NCBI GenBank assembly: GCA_021397845.1
Contig: CM038052.1
Coordinates: forward strand, 142,109,854 to 142,173,853
DNA from: Areca catechu
Taxonomy: Eukaryota > Streptophyta > Magnoliopsida > Arecales > Arecaceae
Direction of reading: 5' to 3'
Length of the DNA: 64,000 nucleotides
How positions within the stretch are numbered: position 1 is the stretch's first letter; each line of letters opens with the position of its first letter. This document shows, piece after piece, positions 10,739 to 20,157 of this stretch. A model generated the notes under the pieces. That model saw only the letters and a program-made list of their open reading frames with translations. It made no database searches and was not told the origin of the DNA. A program made the translations under genes and the position numbers.

Positions 10739-12115
10739 TAAATCTTTCTTTTTCTTTAAGAGATCACCATTTGAAATAACAGTTTTGGATCTTTTTAAAA
10801 CTTTATTTTCCATTATCAAAGCATTGTTTTTCTTTTCTAAAACATCTAATTTAGTTTTCAAATCACTAACTTCATTTAATAAAGAATTATTTTCATGAGA
10901 AAAACTGTTTGTATGCTTTTTTAATTTTTTATTTTTAGATAAAATTAATTTATAATCATGTATAAGTTCATCAAAAGCATTTCTTAACTCAGCAAAAGTA
11001 AAATCTATTTCGGTATCAGATATTATCTCATCTTGCTCTTGATGAGCCATTAGACAAAGATTTGCAATTTTTGTTTACTCTTCTTCAGAACTGGAGTCCT
11101 CACTCTCACTCCAGGTGGCCATTATTGCTTTCGTTCTTAACTTCTTCCTTGACTTCTTTAGGAGAGGGCAGTCAAATTTGTAATGACCTGACTTCTTGCA
11201 CTCGAAGCATGTAGGTACTTCCTTCTCCTTTTCTTTTTCTTTTTCTTTATTTTTCTCTTTTCCCTTTTCTTTATTGGACTGAAATTTCTTCTTGTAAGGA
11301 AACTTCCTCCTCTTCATCAATCTTCTAAATTTTCTAGCAAGGAGAGCTTCTTCACCTTCATCATCTTCTTCTTCTTCGGACTCATCGATTGAGGATTCTT
11401 CTTGTATATTTGATTTGAATGCAATCCACTTTTTCTTTTTATCCATGTCCATTAATTTTTGCTTTAAATTCAGCTCATAAGTCATGAGCGATCTAACTAG
11501 CTGTTCTAATGGTAGCTTATCAACGTCCTTTGCTTCTTGGATGGCGGTCACCTTCGGATCCCATGATGTTGGAAGTGATCTGAAGATTTTATTCATAAGA
11601 TCAGCGTTAGACATTACTTTTCCTAGACTGCTCATTTCATTTATAATATTTGTAAATCTAGTGTACATGTCATTGATTGACTCATTAGGTTCCATTCAGA
11701 ACATTTCATAAGTATGCACTAACATGTTTACCTTAGTATTTTTTACTTGATCGGTACCCTCATGGGTAACTTCAAGTGTGTCCCATATTTCTTTGGCTGA
11801 AGTGCAAGCAGATATCCTATTGAATTAACTAGGATTTAATGCATAATAAAGGAGATTCATTGCCTTAGCATTGATCTCGGATTGCTTAATATCATTTTCA
11901 TCCCAATCCTCTTCGAGCTTTGGGATGGAAACACCATTAGCCACAATCGAAGAAATATGAGGACCTTTATCAACTACTCTCCATAAGTTATAATCAATAG
12001 AATGCATATAAATTCTCATCCTAGTTTTTCAATATGTATAATTTGATCCATTAAAAAATGAAGGTCTATTTGAGGCTTGACCCTCAACTACACTAGTACC
12101 AATAGGGGCTACCAT
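10739..12115 (-). pseudogene. Sirevirus-like gag, decayed and truncated
   Basis: The frame begins at ATG 12115 with the expected GTSVVEGQASNRPSFFNG, then RMRIYMHSIDYNLWRVV. It continues through the gag core (MEPNESINDMYTRFTNIINE, LPTSWDPKVTAIQEA, LPLEQLVRSLMTYE), a Lys- and Glu-rich stretch and a CCHC zinc knuckle CFECKKSGHYKFDCP near 11170. After an in-frame stop at 11075 it resumes as ANLCLMAHQEQDE and a coiled coil (LILSKNKKLKKH). In-frame stops occur near 12025, 11825, 11697 and 11075. It breaks at 10739, where the Gypsy-A LTR begins inside codons for LLKKKK. Protease and most of integrase should follow but are lost. Confidence 0.88.
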
Positions 12116-12158
12116 AGATGTTTACTCAAGGTGGTAAAGCCTATAAACTGAGAATAGG

Positions 12159-12170
12159 GCTCTGATACCA
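12159..12170 (-). other. Primer-binding site (initiator tRNA-Met), Sirevirus
   Basis: GCTCTGATACCA on the plus strand is the complement of the initiator tRNA-Met 3' end. It lies 2 bp from the LTR boundary TGTTGCCCAG at 12173 and 44 bp upstream of the gag ATG, as expected for this lineage. Confidence 0.85.
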
Positions 12171-12172
12171 CT

Positions 12173-13725
12173 TGTTGCCCAGTAAGCAATCCAAGAGGGG
12201 GGTGAATTGGGTCTCTAAAAATTAATTACATGATGCAATGCAATAGTATGTATTCCAATCCAATAATTAATCAAGGTATTATGAATTCAAATATAATGCT
12301 CTTAAGTAAAAGTGTAGCGGAAATAAAGAGCAATAAATGAAAGAGCAAGTAAAGAAGATAAACAATCACAAAGATAAAGAAGTATAGTGGTTCAGTGCTA
12401 TCCAATGCACCTACATCCACTCCCAAAGATCTCCTTGGAAATTCACTATAATCTCAACCGATTACAGTTGATTAGTTTTCTGGGCTCACTAATCAAAACC
12501 CAACTTGCTTTCACAAGGCTTACAAGTCAAAATCTCACTTTGTTTTATGAGATAACTAAGAACCTAAATAGTTTTAAGGCTTACCACCAACCTCCCTTGG
12601 TTTTCTGGGCTAACCAAGAATCTAATTGGTTTACAAAGGCTTACCAATAACCTTCCTTGATTTTGCCATAGGCTAACTAAGAACCCTTACAACAAATAAT
12701 AGTTTGAAGTAAAGAGTATAAAAGCTTTCTAATAAAAAGTGGGTATCCCTTTGAAGCTCGAAGTTGTGATGCTTTTAAACTTGATGAAGCCTCTTTGATT
12801 GCTTAAGAATGGTTGATCTTTAATGCTCTTCAAGGCTCTTGAATGCTTGGAGGCTTGCTTTTGCTTGAGAGTGGTTGAACTTTAATGAATAGGAGTGAAT
12901 GCTCTCTTTTCTTCTCTCTTGGATATTTCTATTTCATTTCCATGTCTTTCGATTTGATTTGAACCATATAAATATTTTCCCAAGGTATCAAATCCAGTTT
13001 CTAACTGTTAGACTCAAAAATCTAGCCATTTGGGATGAAAAGAGATAAGTTCTATATTTGAAAAACTAGCCGTTAGTGTTCCCAGAACTTCATGTGTCGA
13101 CACTTCAGGCTATGAGTTGATACTTCAGGTCGACATTTGAACTTCTTGAGTCGACACCTAGTTCAAATATCTTCAATCTGGCTTTTTGAAAATCTCAGAT
13201 GTGTCGACACTTTCTCAAGTGAGTCAATACTTCGTATCCATGTGTCAGCACTTCTACAGTTCTTCATCTTCAGCAAGTTCTATGACTTGAAAATCTTAGG
13301 CGATGAGCTAATCCATGTGTCGATACTTTGAGTCGACACTTCAAGATCATGTGTTGGCACTTCAGTCATGCCATCTGAAACTTTCTTTATATACTGGCTT
13401 GAGTCAACACTTCGCAGTCATGTATCAACACTTGGTATCATATGTCGACACTTTGAGTCGGCACCTCACTGAAGTCTTCACAAAAGTGCCTGAAGTTGTG
13501 TTGAATCAAATTTATACTTCACTTAAGTATCCATTCAAGCAAATTTTAACTGTTCAAGTCCTTTTTGAGCAGATCTTTCATCTAAACTTGGCTTCTTCAA
13601 TCAAACAATCATTTTTCAAATTTATGAGCACCTTTTTCTATAAAAACATACTTCAAAGAAATCATTAGTACTCAACTTATACTTAACCATTTTGCTTATC
13701 ATTAAAATCAATAATGGAGTCAACA
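12173..13725 (-). repeat. Sirevirus 5' LTR
   Basis: The LTR is bounded by TGTTGCCCAG (12173) next to the primer-binding site and by GGAGTCAACA (13725), with TG/CA ends, about 1.55 kb. The partner 3' LTR would lie left of position 1, so identity between LTRs cannot be judged. The U3 half (13084-13460) is packed with GTCGAC-type motifs. The outer flank runs straight into the repeat array at 13726. Confidence 0.8.
13084..13460. repeat. Degenerate GTGTCGACACTT repeats in the Sirevirus LTR
   Basis: At least ten exact or one-mismatch copies of (G/A)TGTCGACACTT or GAGTCGACACTT occur here, for example at 13084, 13140, 13200, 13317 and 13442. They are separated by unrelated sequence of varied length rather than forming a strict tandem array. 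The GTCGAC core is self-complementary. Confidence 0.75.
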
Positions 13726-14430
13726 TGGATATATTTAGATAGTGGAGTGTCATACAATCCCCTCAGGATTTCATAAAATCTCTTTAGGATGTCATGAACT
13801 GGTGCAAAATCTTATCATGGTAACCAATTTGTATATAGGTGTGTCATAGAATCCTCTCAGTGTGTAATAGAATTCCCCTGGGATGTCATGAGTTGATGAC
13901 AAAGGTTATTCTAGGACCCGTTTACATACGTTATGCATCCCTCACCCAAACTACTCGAACTAACCTTTTTCACCTACTTTTGACTTTAATCTAGGACATC
14001 TAGTGACCTAAATACTCCCAAAAAAAATTTTTTAGTAATGTATGACATCCGATGTCCCAGTTATGACACCCTCATCATAACTTAACTTATGACATCAGCC
14101 ATCAAAATACTCGATGAACAAAATATTTTCACTTACTTATGGCATCTTGTGGCCCTATCATGATACCCACATTCCTAGCATATGGCATCTCATGCCCAAA
14201 ACTATCCAGGGACCTACCTTTTTTCTTTATTGTGAGCCCCATCATGACACCTTGTAAAGAACTTATGAGATTTGACATTTTAACCTTGGCATCGATTATG
14301 CCACCGACTTTGGAAGAGTCTTTTCAAAGGAAAAAACTATCCATTTGTTCCTCATTTAATATTTAATAAAAGATATGACTGAATGAAAATAAAACACTTC
14401 CTCTTCCTGAATCTTCTTGTCTTCTACAAC
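13726..14430. repeat. TATGACATC-type repeat array, left block (mixed orientation)
   Basis: Two units of the type TGTCATAGAATCCCCTCAGG...GGATGTCATGA (13748 and 13845, ~97 bp apart) are reverse complements of the units at 41860-42720. They are followed by a second type in plus orientation (TATGACATCCGATGTCCCAG, TATGGCATC..., 13960-14240) that resembles 44256-44395. No ORF with a recognisable domain is present. Confidence 0.7.
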
Positions 14431-14463
14431 CAGTATTTTTCTTACCTATCGAGTGACTAGAGT

Positions 14464-14766
14464 TTGTTCTATCTTCTCATTTTTGTTTTCCACATCCTTA
14501 TAAAATGTATGGAAGAAAGTACAAGATCAAAAGGCATGGTGGACAAGAGAAAGAAGATAACTAGCCCAACCATGAGAGCACATCAATGGTTGTCTACAAG
14601 GGGCCATAGGATGCCCCTATTTCCTCTAGTGGAAGGGCATAAATAGAATAGAGCCAAGAAATTATGGAAGGTATTTTATGATTTCTTGCATGTAATGGTC
14701 ATCTTTCTTATAAAAAAATTGACATCCTGCTATAAAATATGACATCTAGGTTAAATTTATGACATC
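14464..14766 (+). other. Unassigned interval, possible 5' exon of the Ulp1-locus ORF
   Basis: A plus-strand frame from 14509 reads MEESTRSKGMVDKRKK and then SPTMRAHQWLS before a stop at 14644. Basic TRSK/KRKK starts occur in plant Ulp1-bearing transposon proteins, so this could be the N-terminal exon of the locus that resumes at 36726. The evidence is only composition and position. More TATGACATC words occur at 14738-14764, right before the Tat-2 LTR. Confidence 0.2.
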
Positions 14767-15432
14767 TGTTGCTGCTACTCCTCTAGGACCGTGTTCGGGG
14801 GGCGCGCTGGAGGGCTCCTTGACCAGCCTACCTGCAAAAAGTTCCTGAGTGCCGGAGGGGCTCCGGTGGGGGACACTCCGATGGTTAAGTTAGAGGAGGG
14901 TTGGAGTGACAAAACGGGAAGAAGTTCGAAAGGAAAGTAAGCAATGGAGAAGAAGAATGTTACCTTTCGTGGAGGTCCCTCGGGTATGTTTTATAGGCAC
15001 AGAGCGCTGCCAAATTCTGTTGGGGGAGTAGGCTGGTAAAGCTCGGATATACCCCCAAGAGGATGGGCATGGCGGCGAGATCGTGGGTGGCAGCGTGTCA
15101 GGTGTGTCAGAGCAGTGGCCACGCACTGGAATTTGTTACAACGGAATGTCAGGGTTGCAGGAGAGAAGAGGTCCCTGGAAACTTTGAGGGACCTTTCAGC
15201 AGTGGGTCGGCTGATTTTCCAGAAGCCGACCGGGGTGCCCAGCGATTTCCCCAGGAGCTAATTGGAGCATCCAGAGGGGCCGTCGCACGGGCGGTAAGAT
15301 GCCTGCCAGCCTTCAAAGCCCCCCCCCGAGCTGGCTCTTCGGGTAAGCCGATCGGGGAGTCGGCCTTCGCGAGGACCAGCCGACTGGATGCCAGGGCCCG
15401 TCCGACTGGGGACTAGCCGAACAGGCGCATCA
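14767..15432 (-). repeat. Tat-2 3' LTR
   Basis: On the minus strand the LTR starts TGATGCGCCTG at 15432, directly after the G-rich tract GGAGCAAGGGGGGCAAC, and ends at ...AGCAGCAACA (14767). A minus-strand TATA box CCTATAAAAC lies near 14990. The block GGTGGGGGACACTC near 14865 recurs at 45297 in the LTR of Tat-1. Confidence 0.7.
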
Positions 15433-16020
15433 GTTGCCCCCCTTGCTCCTTGGCATCGAGGAGTCACGTGACACAAAAGGACATGAGCATGATCGCACAT
15501 ACCTACGACAGACTCTGGGCATCGAGTCGCTTCGAATCCACCTCAAACGGCACCTAGGATAGCTGTCAGTTGCTCGTTGGGGCGCAGGCGGGGCAGTCAA
15601 TGTTAGTCTGGCGCCATGATGAGAGCCAGGCTATCCCACGTTGTTTCGAGGCGAGGTGGATCGTCGTGCCACGCGGCGACATCTGGCCGATCGGTGCTAT
15701 ATTTTGGGTCGGACTCGCATCGTTGATCCGGCGCCCACGCGGATCACGATCTGCGTGAGGGGGGGTGTTTCAGCCGCTTCGATTTTCGTAGCACAGGCAG
15801 TCGTGGCTCTTGATGGGATGGCGGAGACATGCTCGAGGCAGGAAATAACTCCTCTTCCTTCCCCTGGAGCCTATAAAAGGGGGAGAAGGCGGAGCAGGGG
15901 AGCTTTCCCTATTGCGCCTTCGACCTTGAACACTTCTTTCCGCGGGTCCCTTCATCTAGAGTCCATCCAGGTTAGTCCATCTTTTTTCTCCTCTCATTCC
16001 TCCCCATGGCATCTAGCAGT
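15433..16020 (+). promoter_or_regulatory. Polypurine tract and antisense accessory-ORF promoter of Tat-2
   Basis: The first ~20 bp are the polypurine tract (minus strand). On the plus strand a TATA box GCCTATAAAAGG lies at about 15870, followed by a pyrimidine-rich leader and an ATG at 16005 that opens MASSSRGPSRE before a stop. Accessory ORFs antisense to gag-pol near the 3' LTR are known in Tat-lineage elements such as Grande. Here only the start survives before the deletion junction. Confidence 0.5.
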
Positions 16021-17288
16021 AGGGGTCCGTCCCGAGAGTAACAGGTAAGGCAATTTCACCCTCGACCCCGATGGAGTTTCCTCCGAAGCCAGTTAGTGGC
16101 GCTACGGACTCTCGCAGTCTAGACCTAGACAAGTTCATTCAGGTGAAAGCATCATACAGCAAAACCTCTGCATAACTTCCATTATCGATAAGGAGATGCT
16201 TTACATCATAATTGGCGATGATAGCGGACACAACCACCGGGTCATCGCCAGGGAGAGGAGGCTCCAGGAGGTCCTCATCAGAAAAGCTGATACATTAGAT
16301 CCCCTGGGCCTCTTTACAATGTCTAGGTCCTCCTTCCACCCCCAGTCGGACTTTCGGTGCAGCATGCCAATGCCTCCATCAGTTGGGTGCTGGTTGGGGA
16401 GCTCAGCTTCCCCTGGGGGATCTCTAGCAGTTGAAGTCCCGGCCCGATCCCGGCGGGGTCGGACATACTTGTTTAGGTACCCTCCGTGGATGAGGTCCTC
16501 GATGCGTCCTTTAGCTGGAGGCATTCCTCTGTGTCATGCCCATGGTCCCTGTGGAACCGACAGTATTTGTTTTTATTTCTGGAGGTGGGGGGTCCCCTCA
16601 TCGGCCGAGGTCTTTGGAAGAAGGCCTCATTTTCAATCTCCATCAAAATCTTCTCCCGCGACAGGGAGAGAGGTGCATAGTTGTTGAACTGCTTGAGGTA
16701 GTCCCGTGGCTTGGGGCTCTGGCACCGGGCAGATCAACCATCATCACTAGGAGGTCGCGCTGCGGGGGCCTTATCGCCCCGATTCTTCAGGGCTGACCTC
16801 CCCTCAGTTTGGCATCGGCTCGTCGATTGCTCTTCCACCAAGGCGTATTTGTGTGCCTTGGGCAACAGGTCGGTGTAGCTTGTGGGGAGCTTCTTGTCCA
16901 GGGAAAATGTAAGTCTGGACGAGCGAAGCCCCCTCTTAAAAGCTAACATGGCCACCACTTCATTTAGGTCAGGGATCTCCAGGGTGGTCGAGTTGAAGCG
17001 GGCCATGTATTCCTGGAGGTTCTCACCCTCCGTTTGTTGAATGAGAAAAAGACAGTCGGTGTTCTTTGGAGTCTGGCTGCAGGTCCTGAAACGAGAAAGA
17101 AACAGGGTCTCAAGCTAAGAAAAAGAATGGATCGTACCTGGGTGGATGGCGGAGAACCACATCCACGCAAGCTTCTTCAAAGTCGCCGGGAAGGCGATAC
17201 AGTGGAGGGCGTCAGACGCGCCCTGCACCATCATATGGGCTTTGTAGGTGCCCAGATGATCCAAGGGGTCGGTGGTACCATCGTAGGG
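16021..17288 (-). pseudogene. Tat-2 gag and protease, decayed
   Basis: Reading leftward, PYDGTTDPLDHLGTYKAHM and ALHCIAFPATLKK (17260-17150) are the Retrotrans_gag N-terminal region. Then come MARFNSTTLEIPDLNE, GLRSSRLTFSLDKKLP and YALVEEQ. Near 16540-16450 comes the gag C-terminus HGHDTEE..QLKDRIEDLIHGGYLNKYVRP. The protease follows with IDNGSYAEVLLYDAF (about 16175), PLTGFGGNSIGVEGEIALPV, then a stop by 16020. Tat proteases normally carry D-N-G-S-S-A-D; here A-E replaces A-D. Frameshifts are present. The RT that should follow is absent because the sequence jumps to the antisense-ORF start. Confidence 0.85.
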
Positions 17289-18125
17289 TGATGCGGGACT
17301 AATATGCATGCAATTCTTTTTGTATATTTTATATGTGGGGTTAGGTGATTAATTCCTGAATTTTAGATCAAAATTAGTTGTAGGGAATTTTGTATGAATT
17401 TTTGAAGCCAAGCATGCAGATTAGAACCTAGAAAAGTACTAAAGAAGGATCGCCGGGATTAAGAAGCCTAGGTTAGGGCAAGTTCTCCTACAATATAATT
17501 ACTGGAGGTAGAGGGGGTGTACCTGACAACATCTGAAGTGCCCAGTGAAGATCACAATGAAGGGATCTCTCGTTCCTCGATGGATGCGGCCTGGAAAACC
17601 GAGCCAAAGACCCGTGGATACCCGGCTTTCTGCTCGATGATCCGATTGAGGCTTGGCTGGAGTCGTTGGATTTGTAGGAACTCGGGGACCTGCAAACGAC
17701 CTATCAGGGGTTAGAAGACTCAAAGGAGATCAAGAAAATAAAGGAAAATAGCAAAGGGAAAAGGAATTTTGGAGTGGGCGGCCAAGGCTCTGGAGGATTG
17801 GCTGGCGATAGGATGATGGTTGCTGCACCAGGAAGAACTCTCAAACCCCTTTATGCACACAGCAGGGTAATCACTCAAAGCAATAGAAAAACTTAAGGTT
17901 TATTTCATATATCAAAATCTCTCTCTCTTTTACAGGGGGAGAGGGGGCTTTTATATAGAAAAACCAAAACCCTCAATTTCTTGGCCTCTAAGAAAACTAA
18001 AAAAGGAAAATAAATTACATCAAAATTTATGTTGCATCAAAAGTGGTGCTGATCTGCTCTGAGAAGAGTGTCAGCTTGATGATCTGCTCCAGAAAGCATG
18101 CTGCTCTGAAAATGGGACTGCTCTA
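17289..18125 (-). repeat. Partial gypsy LTR inserted in Tat-2 gag
   Basis: The first ~650 bp are the reverse complement of the 3' part of the Gypsy-B-type LTR: TGATGCGGGACTAATATGC at 17289 matches the end of 60190-61640, including the TTGCATGCAT and AATTAGTTGTAGG words. From about 17880 to 18120 it instead resembles the LTR at the right edge (63790-64000; words TATATAGAAAAACCAAAACC and TGATCTGCTCTG). It has no recognisable outer TGGTG end, so it is truncated near 18125. Confidence 0.75.
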
Positions 18126-18503
18126 AAATCCGTGCAAATACCAACACATGGTCGTGGAAGGGAAGAACGGTCTCCGGCAGGGCACCAGCGAACGGTCGGG
18201 AAGCAGGTGGCAGAAGGGCTAGCGGATGGCTGGCGGCGGGCTACGAGCGAGACGGCGCGAGAATGGTACGGCATGCCCCAGGGCATGCCGTTTGGTCTCC
18301 CACGGCCGTGGGAGACCTCAGGGTGCCGGCGTGGCCGGTGAACGGTGAGGAAGGCCGGGGATGGCGGGATGGTGGCCGGCGGGCGACGGCAGCAATGGCG
18401 GCAGTGATGCAGGGGCGCACGTCCACCCACGTGCACCCCTCCGCCCACGTGCACCCCTACGTCGCCGTTGCCGCCGCTGCCCACACGTCCGCCAGCCACC
18501 ATC
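18126..18503. other. GC-rich segment of unknown origin between LTR and copia gag
   Basis: About 380 bp of strikingly GC-rich DNA (GCCGGC, GGCGGC and CACGTG words) are unlike the AT-richer sequence on either side. It contains two large palindromes and ACGTG-box-like words (CCCACGTGCACCCCT twice near 18430). On the plus strand it is open in frame with the copia gag fragment that follows until a stop at 18563. I do not recognise a protein. Confidence 0.5.
18268..18317. repeat. Two adjacent perfect palindromes
   Basis: 18268-18291 has 11-bp arms around a CA spacer (arm ACGGCATGCCC). 18294-18317 is a 24-bp uninterrupted palindrome with arm GGTCTCCCACGG. They are 2 bp apart, and either could form a cruciform or a strong RNA hairpin. 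Confidence 0.85.
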
Positions 18504-19065
18504 CCGTGATGAATGATGAGTTCAGTCACAAATTTGAGGAGGCCCAGCCAAAAGAAATGCTTTAAAGGTTGAAAGAGTCTTTTGGCACTCTAGATGATAC
18601 GGAGAGATACCGGATCTCTTCCGCCATCTATTACATGCGTATGCATGATAGAGCTTCGATAACTGATCATGTAATGTACATAATCGAGTTATTTGAGCAT
18701 TTGAACAAACTCGGATGTCCTTTGCATAAGCAGCTCGGCAAGGATGCGATACTGAATTTTCTGCCCCCTTCCTACCATGTCTTTCTCGATAATTTTAAAA
18801 TGAATAGGCCTGTAGTAAACTATCATGAGATGTTAGGGTTACTGCAGACTTATAAGAGAAACCACAACCTCAACAAAGGGTTGGTGAATTTGGTGGGAGG
18901 CTCTGGAGTAGGGCATCGTCCCTTTGGAAAAAAGAAGAAGAAAAAGAATAAGAAAAATAAGAAGGTGCAAAGTGCTGGACATAATCAGACTAGAAAGGTG
19001 AAGGCTGACAAGAGTCAGGCAGAGTGCTTCTTCTACAAGATATCGGGTCACTGGTAGCGGAACTG
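18504..19065 (+). pseudogene. Copia-H gag, 5'-truncated
   Basis: The fragment begins MNDEFSHKFEEAQ, which corresponds to the middle of Copia-N gag (about residue 75 on), so its N-terminal part is lost. It contains LKESFGTLDDTERYRISS, ASITDHVMYIIELFEHLNKL and LPPSYHVFLDNF, a Lys-rich run (GKKKKKKNKKNKK) and a zinc-knuckle remnant CFFYKISGHW. An in-frame stop lies at 18563 and another follows GHW at 19056. In the knuckle the second Cys of CX2C is Tyr, as also seen in Copia-N. Confidence 0.85.
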
Positions 19066-20157
19066 TTCTACTTACCTTGCTACTCTAGACCCGAACAGGC
19101 AAAGGAAAAGAAAGTAGCAAACTGTTACTGAATCAAGGTATTTATATGATAAATCCTTGTAGTTTCTCTATTTGTGATACTACTAGCTGGGTATTAGATA
19201 CCAGAAGTCCTTACCATATTTGCAATTCATTGTAGGGACTTCAAGTTAGTTGGAGATTCGAAAGCAATGAAACGTTTCTGAATGTTGGGAATGAAAGTCA
19301 AGCTCCGGTTTTGGCAATGGAAACTATTTCTTTGTATTTCTAGTCTTGTACTCTCATTCTTAATGATTGTCATTTTGGTCCCTTTTTAATGAATATCATT
19401 TCTATAGACCTGTTGGCCAAAAATAGTTATGAATTATCTATAAAGAATGATATTTGTAAAATCACACTGAATGGTTCTAATGTGATGATTGGATAAGTCA
19501 AGAATGGCGTATATGTACTGTCACAGCCTATCACTATATTGTACACTGCTAATAAACACCCTAGGTTAGATAAAGTTAGTGATACTTTTTTCTGGCACTG
19601 TAGGCAAGGTCATATAAACAAGAACAGGATAAATAGGTTAGTGGGAGAAGGTCTCCTAGATATCATTGAGAGTGAATCTTTACCAACTTGTGAATCTTGT
19701 ATACTTGGAAAAATGACCAAGTCACCTTTTATTGGAAGAAGTGAAAGAGCCAATGATATTCTAAGTCTACTACATACTGATGTATGTGGACCTATGAATA
19801 TCAATGCAAGAGGTGGGTATAATTATTTCATTACGTTCACAGATGATCTTTCAAGTTATGGTTATGTCTACCTGATGAGACATAAATTTGATTTGTTTGA
19901 AATGTTCAAACGTTATCGTAATAAAATTGAAAAACAAATTAGGAAGTTTATTAAAACCCTTCGATCAGATTAAGGTGGTGAATATCTTTCCAGTGAGTTT
20001 CTGACTTATCTTGAGGAGAATGGGATTCTTTCTCAATGGAGTCCTCCAGGGACACATTAGTTAAATGGTGTATCTGGAAGAAGGAATCAAACTCTGTTGG
20101 ACATGGTTCGATCCATGATAGGCTTAGCAAGTCTGTCTAAATCCTTTTGGGGATATG
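19066..20157 (+). pseudogene. Copia-H protease, GAG-pre-integrase and integrase N-terminal half
   Basis: The protease motif reads WVLDTRSPYHIC, with Arg in place of the active-site Gly. The pre-integrase segment includes FWHCRQGHINKNRINRL and LPTCESCILGKMTKSPF. The integrase core begins LLHTDVCGPMNINARGGYNY (first catalytic Asp) and FTDDLSSYGYVYLM, then TLRSD, a stop at 19971, and GGEYLSSEFLTYLEENGI. It ends at KSFWGY where Copia-N inserts. Stops occur near 19186, 19342, 19494, 19971 and 20058. Confidence 0.85.

Larger units (their letters stand above)
14767..17288 (-). mobile_element. Tat-2: internally deleted Tat-lineage gypsy element
   Basis: In minus orientation this shows gag and protease (17288-16021), a deletion junction near 16020, the 5' end of an antisense accessory ORF with its promoter region (16015-15456), a polypurine tract and a 3' LTR (15432-14767). 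RT, RNase H and integrase are missing. The gag N-terminus is cut by another LTR at 17289. Confidence 0.75.

Noticed and set aside
14890..16800. GC-rich plus-strand ORFs over the Tat-2 LTR and gag (for example 15063-15416, 16196-16687)
   Set aside because: They are shadows of the LTR or antisense to clear gag and protease motifs on the minus strand. None carries a domain.
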